Assembly: GCF_001540865.1 (NCBI RefSeq)
Contig: NC_033627.1
Coordinates: 8,723,396-8,787,395, forward strand
Length of the DNA: 64,000 nt
Origin: Ananas comosus
Taxonomy: Eukaryota > Streptophyta > Magnoliopsida > Poales > Bromeliaceae
Reading direction: 5' to 3'
Shown: positions 55,068 to 64,000 of the stretch, piece after piece
Layout of the letters: each line of letters starts with the position of its first letter
Numbering within the stretch: position 1 is the first letter of the stretch
Position numbers and translations under genes: made by a program
Notes under the pieces: generated by a model
Told to the model about the DNA's origin: nothing
The model's input: only the letters and a program-made list of their open reading frames with translations
The model's database searches: none

Positions 55068-55453
55068 GGGTCCAACATGTATTGATTGAATTTGAGATTC
55101 AAGACACGAAGTCTTGTGGTCGACGTGCCCCCATATTTCACTTTGAGCTGCTCCCACATATTTTTAGCAGTCTCATAATTTTCAAATTCTTTGATCAAAT
55201 CATCGTGCATACAGCTCAACATGGTATATCGTGCACTTCGATCTTTCTCAAGCCACTCGTTATAGGCTTGTAAATCGCGACGGTGCTGGGCCGTCGTGCC
55301 TTCTTCAGGCCGAATTATACTGTTGGTTAAATGGCTAAGTATCCCTTTCTCATTTAGGAGATGTTGAATTTTTCTATGCCACATGTCATAGTTCGTTCCA
55401 TCAAGCCTATCTTGATTTAACAAATCTGCGATGGAAAGATTTTTGGAAACCAT
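55068..55453 (-). pseudogene. K3 gag fragment (UBN2-type Copia gag)
   Basis: Starts MVSKNLSIADLLNQDRLDG at 55453, continues NYDMWHRKIQHLLNEKGIL, NEWLEKDRSARYTMLSCMHD, NYETAKNMWEQLKVKYGGTS and LRVLNLKFNQYM. This is the gag_pre/UBN2 module of Copia polyproteins that begins the capsid. It is cut by the N at 55067. Confidence 0.85.
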
Positions 55454-56370
55454 ATATCACTACAATAATGCACATAATTTTAAATTATGCACAAATATCC
55501 AAATCTTATTCTCAATTTAATTTGATAATATAATTTCTCACTGCATCTTCAAATCAAAAATTTCGCCTTTGAAAAAGACTAATAATCATCTCATCCAATG
55601 CAGATAAAAATAATATATCAAATTAATCAAGAATAATCCACGTCACAAAAATAGATGAACATTATGCAATCATTATGTAATTTAATCAAAATAACACATT
55701 GCAATTTGTGAAGCAATCATAACTTATATAAGACGGCAAGAAACAATATATAAAATTTAACATGCAAATTTTATGAAGCAATATTGATCCTGGTGGTTTG
55801 ATGAAGTAGGTCTAAAGTTAAGAGTTGAGGGTTCAAGTCTCACAGCTTACAGAACCTTTGCTCCTTTTTTATTTTAATTTTTTTAAAAAAAAATTCAAGC
55901 CCAAATTTCAAGGCTTTTGTGAGAGGTTACCGGCGGCCCGGCGCGTGTGGGCCATGCAGGCCTGATGCTGGGAGGCTCGGGGTGAACCTGCAAGCTCAAT
56001 AGAGGCGGGCCCACAGGCCTAGAGTGGGCAGTCCATGCAAGCCCGTCATGGCCATGTGCCTCTAGCCGGCAGGCCCAGTACGGGCGGGCACCCGCAGGCC
56101 TAGTGCACAATATCAGCCCCTGCAGGCCTTATATGCATATTAGGTTCATGCATAGCCCATCCAACGGGTTGATCTGCGCACCCTTGTGTGCAAGCTGAGC
56201 CCGTAGGTGGATCACCTCTCATACGGTCTATCATGCACTCCAAACTCATACGGAGTTTGTAGATAGCGACTAAAAAAAGTTTGCCGGTTTTATCTATTAT
56301 ATTTTTAACAAAATAAAAATATATTCGATGTTAAAAAAAACGAATCATCGAGCGAAAACAAGCACTATAT
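55454..56370 (-). other. K3 leader region
   Basis: Unusually long (about 0.9 kb) between primer site and gag. It contains a GC-rich block with repeated GCAGGCC/GGCCTG motifs (55920-56130) and, at about 55790-55850, a GAGGGTTCAAGTCTCAC string resembling a pol III B box. No gene. Confidence 0.5.
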
Positions 56371-56384
56371 GGCTCTGATACCAC

Positions 56385-56938
56385 TGTTGGATAAAATCAA
56401 TTAAATACCCAAAAATCAATCGTCGTAAAAATCCCATAGATTTTTACATACCTCTTTATGATGTGGAATTAATGTTGGGATTACCAGGATCTAATCTCGT
56501 CTTATTTTACGAACTCATTGATCCGCCAATGTCCCGTCTTAATTTGTTGCACGTTGTTCTTACTCGTTGCAATTCGGCTACTAGAGTCGATCGCCGCACA
56601 CCGCCCAAATTCTTAGGATTTATGATGGTGCCCTAGAGCGAACCCAAGAGAGAAATTTTTGTGGAGAGATGATTCTTATTTTTTCGTTGTCTTTCTTTTT
56701 TTTTCATATATGGTCAATACCTCATGTATTTATAGACCATAAGGAAGATATTAATCCTAATCATATTCTAACTAAATCTCACATAGATAGAGATTTAAAC
56801 ATATTAGAATTTATCCGTTGGATTTATTCTTTATCCCAAGTGGACTAGGAATATAACAGATAATTATAAATTTTTATTTCTTATCCCATATGGATTAAAA
56901 ATATTTTAGATAAGTTCCAATGTGGACGAATCCTAACA
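56385..56938 (-). repeat. K3 5' LTR, 554 bp
   Basis: TGTTAGGATTCG (from 56938 inward) to ..TTATCCAACA at 56385. Primer site adjacent at 56371-56384. Confidence 0.88.
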
Positions 56939-57080
56939 CCCCCCTATTCCCTCTAGCACTTAGAAAATTTGTGGGGTGGGGAATACGCACTAAAGGTCAC
57001 CGCCTTAGTGAAGATCGTAAACCATTCACCGTCTTTATTAGTTATATTACGAAGACGGTGAATCGTTCACCGCTTCAGCC

Positions 57081-57580
57081 TAGAGATGTCAACGGGTCGA
57101 ATTCCGAACGGATTTTTAAAAACCCGAACCCCAACCCGACTCCAAACCCGAGACCCGAACCCCAACCCGACGGATTTTAAAAAATGCATATCCAAACTCG
57201 AACCCGACCAAAAATCCGAAACCCGAATCCGAACCCGAACCCGAACCCGAAATTTGAACCCGAAACAATTATTTATTTTTTCAATATTTCAAAATATATT
57301 ATATTAAATCTAAATTTTTAAAATACAAATTCAAATATAACATCAAATTTTCATATACATATTATATATAATACAAAATAAATTCTGATTCGGATCAGGT
57401 TTGGGTCGGGTTCGGGTTCGGGTCGGATACAATTAAAATCCATATCCGAATCCATATCCGTCGGGTTTCTATTTTTTATATCCATATCCGAATCCATATC
57501 TAAATCCATCGGATATATCCGTTTCATTCGGGTTCGAATTTGGATAAAATTTCGGGTATTCATACCCATTGACATCCCTA
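57081..57580. mobile_element. hAT-like MITE, 500 bp
   Basis: Terminal inverted repeats TAGAGATGTCAACGGGT and TAGGGATGTCAATGGGT (reversed right end), flanked by the identical 8-bp CTTCAGCC (57073-57080 and 57581-57588). An 8-bp duplication with a TAGxGATGT terminus fits hAT. The left third is rich in CCCGAACC repeats and the right third in GGGTTCGG repeats, so the whole element can fold back on itself. No transposase. Confidence 0.88.
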
Positions 57581-57588
57581 CTTCAGCC

Positions 57589-58222
57589 TAGCGCCTACAT
57601 GGCGAAAGGATTTTGAAAAGATTATTTCACAAATTTCAATATTTTAGAGAATTATTTTGTAAAAAAGTCTGAAAGTGATGCTAGATCTTAAGAATAACTT
57701 CGTCCAATGATTCTTACTCTTTGAGAGATATCTCGAAGGCTCCGGGTAAATCTTGAAGAAGAGGGATTGAACCCCGCTAGCGCACGTTTACAGGGTTTGA
57801 TCTGCGGCCTTGTCAGGTGTTACTGGAAGGTTGTTTAGGGGTGAGGCTTAGGTTTTGGTGGAAACCACGGATAATACTCAAAAAAAAAAAAAAAAAAAAA
57901 AAAATCATAATTTTTTTTCTTATACTAAAAATGGCACATATTATGGGGGCCACACAACCAAGTGTTGAAAGGGTTTTGTGGTAAAAGCGACAATTACATA
58001 TGCCCTAATGTGTTGCCCCTCATAAATGCCTTCCTACTCGATGGTTTGCTTCGATGCTTAACGCTAAAAACAAAAAATAAAAAATAAAAATAAAAAAAAC
58101 AAGAGATGACATAACTCAGAATTACCCCGCAGATAGTAGCTATATCTTCTTCTAGTATATTTGATTGTCGTGGCCATAGAGTACTCAATCAAGTACAAAC
58201 AAGATCGAGATTGACATTGGCC
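57589..58222. other. Spacer between the MITE and the EXO84-like gene
   Basis: No gene. A 25-base A run lies at 57880-57904. The part near 58222 is the presumed 3' untranslated region of the EXO84-like gene (minus strand). No clear AATAAA was assigned. Confidence 0.5.
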
Positions 58223-61200
58223 TCAAGCTTCCGGCTCGGTGAGGTCGGTCGGACTTTCTATCACACCTGTGTTTGCCGAAGCAAAAGAATCTACAGACTC
58301 GATCGACGATGGACTCAAAGGGGTCTCATCGAAATCGGAGCTCTCATCGTGCAGTATGATATGCTCATCAAGTTCAGACGTCTCGGATCCTGACGTCCCG
58401 AGCATAAGCTTGTTTATAGCAGACTTGGCGGTATCAACAAACCATTCATCCTCAGGAAGCGCACTGTAGATATATTTAATCAGTATCAGCAGGATTTCAA
58501 AGTAAAATAATATATATAAACCAAGAAATTTTACAAACAAGAAAGCCATGAATACATGGATCAGCATGCATACCTTTGAGGATCGACTCCTTTGGCAGAG
58601 AACGTTCCGATCGCTCGTGTTATGACGGCAGACACAAGCTGATGGACATTTCTGGACGAGTATCCACCACAAACAGCAATCTCAACGATAAAGTGCATGT
58701 CAAGAATTAGCTGAATGAGAAGGAGAAATAATTTATTAAAATGTAAAAAAAAAAATGACCGGAACATGGAAATCCCACAGTACGATGATAGTTCGTTAAA
58801 AAAATGGGGACATGCCTGCTGCAACCCGAATGGCTGGAGTTGGACATATTCATCTTCAAAGACGTCCCAGAACTCCTGCTCGTCTGAGAGCCACATCACG
58901 ACAGTTTCAGTAAGCCTCGAGAGTAGGACTTTTTGGATCTTCTCTTTGCCTAGTAAGACGTCGCCGACCACACTTGCCAGCTGCTGCAATCGCCCGAATA
59001 ATGCCTACAAGCATGAAATGGAAAAATATAAGGAAATACTGAAATAACATGGAACAGCCTGATTTGATCATTAGTTATGATATTCTGGCTACACTTGTTC
59101 ATGAACCTGCAACCTGCATGTTCTTTTTAAGACTTACAAGATATCATATAAATACAATTTAATCCCATACATAGACCATCGAATTCAAGACAAAATTAGG
59201 TCTCCAATTAAATTCACATGCTTGAATCGGATTGAAAAATTTAGAAAATATGACACCTACGTCCACTTTGACTATAATACCATGGAGGTTTTTTATTTCT
59301 TTATCTAATTCAATGCAAAAGAACTCACATAGCGTAAGATTCTAACTTCACTATTTAACGCCAATTGAGCAATCCCACTTTGAAAAGTTAAGAAAATATT
59401 AGCCATACAGTTTATAGGGAGCAACTACTTTACTTTGAAGAGAGCTGAAAGTCAAGGCATGGCTTCCACAGCTACCTTGTTATCTTTTAGGTTACAGGAT
59501 CTCGGAGATGTGCTCGATAAACTGGCTTCATTATTTTATAACAACACAAGTGAATCACAAATAACAGTTACTCCTGTTTTTCATATTTGCATATCCAAAC
59601 AACGTACTAAGACTTAGCTCCAGAGAGTTGCACTTTGGAATTCGGTCTCATCCCTTTCTCAAGAGCTTGCTGATATTTTGACGAGGTTTCTTTTCAAGGT
59701 CAATTTCCTTCTATTACACACCAAACTCGCACGTGGTCTAGAGCCGAACCTAATTTGAGGGGAGAAACTAAATCTCAAGCCGTGCATAACGAGCACAACA
59801 TAATTGAATGATTCAAGTGAAGGAAAGACGTACTATCAAGATTGATTGATGCTGTCCTCCATTCATTGTGTTATTACATATTCTTTCTTATTTTGCTTGG
59901 AAATGTTTTTTTTTTTTTTTTGAGAGAGATAGGTAGCACGCTACCCGCTTCGTTTATTTCATTTAGAAACTTAGCTAGAAATGTGAATCAACTAGAATTC
60001 GAACTTGGGTCTTGGGTACCAACCACCAAGCCCTTTGCCACTTGCTCTAGGGACGGTCGGTTGCTTGGAAATGTTGATTGCAATGATGAGGTAGTTAATG
60101 ATCGATATGCATGAAGTGTAACCGCTGCGCTAGTGAACATACCTCCACAACAAGGATTAAAGTATCGTGGCACGGGGTCGTGCCGGGAACATACCGGCAC
60201 AATACGGAACGGTGCATACCGGACTGTGCCGATGTTAGATGTATGCCCTAGAAGCCAGCCAGGCCGACACATATATTATCTCTAGGACATAAATTTGTAT
60301 TTGACTTTTAAATATTATGAATAACTTTGGATTTTTATTTCCATTCATGTTGTGTATGTGTCCATGAATCGTCCAAGGAATTAATAAGATGATGACATAT
60401 ATTCTCAAGTATTGAGAATTTGAGACATGTGTCATTGGTGGTTAATTTCTAAATGCTCCCGATCAATGGATCATCACGGCGACGGTGATTGATCCGGTGA
60501 GATTGGTGCATAGGTCGCTTCCCTTTCTGGGTAGACGAGTCTCGAGTCGACAGTGTGGGGACACTGAAGCGAATATGCAGGTGGTTGTTGGAGAACAAGG
60601 GTACCGAGCGTGACCAACGCGAGAAGTCACTTAGATGTCTACTCACTCATCAGTGACTTACTCAATTGTTGCAGTAGTGTGACTGGTCCTTTTGACTTGC
60701 GGTGCCTCGGCTATTCACAATGAGGTTACTGTAGTTTAACTGTACATACACTTGGTCCCTAGCCATTCGGGTCGTTGCGGTGCATGTTCGCTGCAGTAGG
60801 TTCATTGTAGGAATAGGGTGCGCACTTAGATGGAATCTATCTCCCTTGGTAGATAGGGGTGTTAGTCCTATGTGATTTATGAGACCGAGTTTAGAAGACC
60901 TTGGCCAGGGCAGAATAAATAGCGGAAAAGGGTTTCCGATATTAGAAACTCGAGTCGAATAAATTTAACATATGACAGACGATGGGGTTTGACGAGTTAT
61001 TCCATAACCTCCGTCTAGTCGGGACTCATGATAGAAGGATTGTATCACACGGTAACTGCACCAAGAGGTTCAGTATTCCATTCTACTGGAATGCCACTAC
61101 ATGCTGCTAGGCGTCACTGGTGGATTGTGAGACTCATGAGAATTATCTAGATGATCGATAATTCTCATTGGGCTGAGTTGGAATTGTTCTAATCCATTGA

Positions 61201-63378
61201 AAGGAGTTTCAGTGATATTGTTGATAGTGATCAAAATATATCTCACTACCAGATAGAATAGAACCTATGGGGTCACACACATAAGAGGTTGTGATTGATC
61301 GGATAGCTAGATCGCGATTATTGAATCGCCGGAGGACCTAATTGTCAATATGTTGATAATTGGACTAATTTGTAATTGTTACAAATTAGTGGTATTAAAG
61401 TGTAAATGTTACTAGAGAGGACTTACTAATAGTTAGTAAATTATAAGAGGACTTATGTGCAAATGTTGCATTATTAATTTGATAAGATCAAATTAATATA
61501 AAATTCAAGTCGAATCAAATTAGGATTTGATCGATCTAACCAATTAAGGAAAAGATAAATTTAAATCTAGATTTATACTTATCCTTAATTGTCATTATAT
61601 TATTAGGAATAGGATTATATTCCTATATATAATATACGGGAGTTTTTAGAAAACCCAAGCCGTCATCTATCCTCTCTTCTCTCTTCCATCTTCTAGCAAG
61701 AAAGACGTCCTTTTGCAAGGGAGCTAGCACCCCGGTGAGGACATCGATCAAATCAAGAACCTCGTGTGGATACCTATAGAGGCCGGACGTGTATGCGGCT
61801 TCAAGAGAACCGAATTCTACGATCATCAAATTGAGGTGAAGATTTATCCGCGAATAAGGTAAAGATTCGATCTTACTTTTCTCCTTTAATCTTAAAGAAC
61901 ATGAGGGATCCTAATTACGTGGTTTTTGAGATTTGATCTCGAGAGTTTTCAAAAATCAAATTTGTTTGATTTCTTTTTCCGCCGCGTTTTTACCGTACGC
62001 AATTTTCTAACAGCCGATGCGTACCGTTCAAAAAAATATGCGTGCCGACACGTAATGACAAGAAATATTTATTTTCTTTGCAACAAAATATGCCAATTAT
62101 TTATTATATATTTTTATCAAATATTTTGAACTTTGTTGAGAAATTTACCTACTAATTTTAAGAATAGAGGGTCTTGAGTTGTGCCATCGGTACGGAGGCT
62201 GTATCGTACCGATATTTTGCTGGCACGATACGGCACGGTGGATACTATCCGTGCCGATAGACACTTTAATTCTTGCTTCACAATTGTAAGATATCAAGCT
62301 TCTTATTCTATAACTAGTAAAATTTTTCTAAGAATAATTCATGTTATGATTTACACATTTGTGAAGATATATTATGGTATTATGAGGAGTTAAATGTTAT
62401 ATCGCACGATATTTCAATGCTTTGGCTCTTCATATATGACGACCAGACTTCAAATGGTTCTTAAATTCAGTTTCACGATTGCATAGTATCTGTACAGCCG
62501 TTAAATTCAAGGCCTAATGTAATAATATGCAATTGCCGTTACCTAAGTAATGCATGACAAAATAGTGCACCACTAAATTATCCATCCAATGACGGGATAA
62601 ATTTTACTAACAAGGAACAAAGTTCTTAGGATACTAACAATATGCGAGTATATGGCACACTAGAAATCAGAGTATTTCTTAAAATTCACAGAGGTACACA
62701 TCAGGTAGAAAAGTATATTTTATCAAAACTGAACATGAAAAGCATGTGGAACAAAATGAGGCTATTTTTTATTCCATCAAAAAGAATTTATACCAATATA
62801 CTAAGGGCATGATAAAATTCATTGCATGAAAAGTTGAGAAAATGGCATACCTGAAATGGCAATGATGGCAATGGGTCACAATCCCAGAAAAGATCATCCC
62901 CTTTCCCTTCCAAATAAATACGAGCATCTAATCTTGCTTTTCCTTCTCGAGAATAGATAAAAGTTAGGACATATTGCCTACAGAAATGATCCCTAAGTTT
63001 ATCCCATGAATGTTGGAGATGGCGCCTCCATTCCTTATATTCTGCAGCACTAATGACGAGATTTTGCCCAATGCCTTCATTGCATCCACCGCCAGCTTCC
63101 TTGTTCTCAATTTTCCGTGCAAAGGTTTTCAATACAGCCATAGGTAACAGTTCATCAGCAACAGTAAATGCAGTTCCTAAGAGCGCAACTTGCTGAGCAT
63201 CTGTTTCAGCCCTAAAATTTAAAGAATCTTTTGACTCCATGAGGCTATCATCTTCAGAAGGGCCAGGTAGGGCCTTTATTAATGTTTCAATATATCTATC
63301 AAATACTTGAAGAATCTTGTTTAAAATGGTTCCTCCGAAGTGTATAACAGCCAATGGTGTAAGCTGATCCAAAATATC
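58223..63378 (-). CDS. EXO84B-like: Exocyst complex component EXO84-like, C-terminal half (four exons; 5' part beyond window)
   Basis: Host gene for an exocyst subunit. The exocyst tethers secretory vesicles to the plasma membrane. Coding exons on the minus strand: 63378-62851 (176 codons: [69 protein letters not shown]), 59004-58816 (63 codons: [40 protein letters not shown]), 58710-58574 ([39 protein letters not shown]) and 58463-58223 ([20 protein letters not shown], an acidic Ser-rich tail, stop 58223-58225). Together 1095 bases, in frame, 364 residues. The order and text match plant EXO84 (EXO84B type) as I know it. The N-terminal Vps51/coiled-coil half lies past 64000. All exons are open, so the gene is probably functional. 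The 58711-58815 intron uses a GC donor. Confidence 0.93.
58711..58815 (-). other. GC-AG intron of the EXO84-like gene
   Basis: Exon ..TTGCAGCAG is followed by GCATGT; the acceptor is ..CATTCAG before CTAATTCTT. A GT four bases downstream would add GCAT and break the frame, so the GC donor is required for the conserved [11 protein letters not shown] join. Confidence 0.75.
59908..60060 (-). mobile_element. tRNA-derived SINE, 153 bp
   Basis: Flanked by an identical 15-bp TTGCTTGGAAATGTT (59893-59907 and 60061-60075). On the minus strand it starts ACCGACCGTCCCTAGAGCAA, has box A-like TAGAGCAAGTGGC and box B-like AGTTCGAATTC, and ends in an A tail (seen as a T run at 59908-59921). This is the hallmark of a LINE-mobilised pol III SINE. 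The identical duplication suggests it is fairly recent. Confidence 0.88.
60156..62270. mobile_element. Inverted-repeat (MITE-like) element split by a solo LTR
   Basis: Left end ATTAAAGTATCGTGGCACGG and reversed right end ATTAAAGTGTCTATCGGCAC are imperfect inverted repeats. Interior motifs TATCGTGGCACGG, GTGCCGGxACATACCGGCAC and TGGCACGATACGGCACGG add nested palindromes. Without the LTR it is about 0.33 kb. No convincing target duplication was identified, so the family is uncertain. Confidence 0.55.
60233..62012 (+). repeat. Solo Copia LTR, 1780 bp (Angela-like)
   Basis: TGTTAGATGTATGCCCTAG..TTTTCTAACA, flanked by GCCGA on both sides (60228-60232 and 62013-62017). Monocot Angela/BARE LTRs start with a similar TGTTxGxxATATGCCCTAG and have similar length. 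TATATATAATATA at about 61623-61635 is a plausible promoter TATA box. No internal region, so it is a recombined solo LTR. Confidence 0.85.
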
Positions 63379-64000
63379 CTATGCAAGATAGAAAAGAAGG
63401 CATCGTGTTAGTGAGAGTATAATCCTATAGGCTGCTAATGAAATTTATTCTCTCTTTAGGTGTAAACAATAGATACCAAGAACACTTAAACCAGGAAAAG
63501 TGCCCAAGCACACTGTTTTAATATGCTGGTGCTACATTGGTGACGTATATTTGAAGGATCAGTATCTAAAGCCAATGTGAATTTCTTAAGGCCATTAATT
63601 AGCCTAAGTTAGAGTTCTGGGCAAGGCAAGTTGACTTCTAGAACTAACAAAAGTTTAATCTACCACCGGCAATCCAGACCAGACAAACTTAACACAACCC
63701 AATGACTTGATCTTAATCAAATTTTGGATGCAAACTCCGTTTAGCTTCAGGCTGCTATGCTCTGCAACAATGCATATTAACATTTCAAAACATTGGAAGC
63801 AAACAAAAATCAAGCAAAATAAGAAAAAATAAAGGTTTGGGTTTCTGGCAAGTCATCTATGTTGATTAGTAATCCAATATTTTTTATAAGTTTAGATTTA
63901 GTCGTATTAGTAATTTAAATTTATTTCCGTCAAATTTATCTCTTAATATTTGTTGGTTAGACATTAGAGATAAGTTCAAATCTTGTTAAGTGATTGCTAT
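63379..64000 (-). other. EXO84-like intron running off the window
   Basis: The acceptor side (..TTGCATAG before GATATTTTG) is at 63379-63380. No exon was recognised up to base 64000, so the next upstream exon lies outside. Confidence 0.6.

Larger units (their letters stand above)
54550..56938 (-). mobile_element. Copia element K3, gag-only copy
   Basis: LTRs start TGTTGGATAAAATC at 54550 and 56385, flanked by CCCCC on both sides (54545-54549 and 56939-56943). The primer site GTGGTATCAGAGCC (complement of 56371-56384) adjoins the right LTR. Only a gag N-terminal frame (55061-55453) is present; pol is absent. A single N at 55067 separates the left LTR, which lacks its last 40 bp, from gag, so the loss of pol may be an assembly collapse. 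Confidence 0.85.
59005..62850 (-). other. 3.85-kb intron of the EXO84-like gene, enlarged by insertions
   Basis: Joins SLPFQ to ALFGR, with GT donor (62849-62850 reversed) and AG acceptor (59005-59006 reversed). It holds a SINE (59908-60060), an inverted-repeat element (about 60156-62270) and a solo LTR (60233-62012). Without these it would be about 1.7 kb. 59007-59892 and 62275-62850 show no recognisable features. Confidence 0.85.

Noticed and set aside
55780..55855. tRNA gene
   Set aside because: A B-box-like string is present but no box A at the right distance and no cloverleaf could be drawn.
57086..57307. Pro/Asn/Arg-rich peptide
   Set aside because: It is made entirely of the CCCGAA repeats of the MITE.
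57710..57904. Second SINE or processed retrogene ending in the A run
   Set aside because: There is a long A tail, but no target duplication and no clear A/B boxes were found.

Overview
This window is plant nuclear DNA, almost certainly from a monocot. It is dominated by large Ty3/Gypsy LTR retrotransposons of the chromoviral Tekay/Del type (LTRs of about 2.5-3.5 kb, initiator-tRNA-Met primer sites, an integrase ending in a chromodomain-like tail). It also holds several Ty1/Copia pieces and a large CACTA transposon. The abundance of Del-like elements would suit pineapple, but the species is a guess. The only recognisable host gene is the 3' half of an exocyst subunit gene (EXO84-like) on the minus strand at the right end.

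Layout. 1-6951: minus-strand Tekay element T1 (integrase, RT, protease, gag, then its 5' LTR), inserted into plus-strand Tekay element T2 (6952-9996), which itself lies in an older LTR with a decayed gag (T3, 9997 to about 12650). 12955-13425: a degenerate minisatellite. 13450-20115: a complete CACTA element with 3-bp target duplication CCT, carrying pieces of host genes (a lipase-like gene, a ferritin exon and an unknown coiled-coil gene). 20119-22355: AT-rich DNA without genes. 22361-47467: a nest of insertions. Copia K1 is split by solo LTR C (24316-47126, duplication ATTGT). C is split by non-autonomous Gypsy element D (25471-45753, duplication TTTAT). The 5' LTR of D is split by complete Tekay element T4 (28147-40162, duplication GACGT), and the pol of T4 is interrupted by two LTR fragments. 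47468-47567 is a 100-N gap that joins two different Copia elements inside the same RT domain.

48704-53085 holds broken Tekay and C-type LTR pieces. 53086-57588 is a Mutator-like transposase remnant and its surroundings, containing gag-only Copia element K3 (54550-56938, duplication CCCCC) and a 500-bp hAT-like MITE (57081-57580, duplication CTTCAGCC). 58223-63378 carries four C-terminal exons of the EXO84-like gene. Its 3.8-kb intron holds a SINE with a 15-bp duplication and a 1.8-kb solo Copia LTR (duplication GCCGA) lodged in an inverted-repeat element.

The most interesting pattern is in the Gypsy LTRs. Several divergent LTR families share the same order: a purine-rich leader, a strong splice-donor-like GTAAGC/GTGAGT, a conserved block with the palindrome CTCCGGAGT, a hairpin whose stem is kept by paired changes (GGGAACTAT/ATAGTTC in most, GGGAACCA/TGGTTCCC in D), and then a pyrimidine-rich CAG acceptor. 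This suggests a leader intron inside the LTR with a structured 3' end. Three single-N junctions (28430, 48703, 55067) and the 100-N gap look like assembly joins, one of them with an exact 188-bp unmerged overlap, so structures touching them should be treated with caution.
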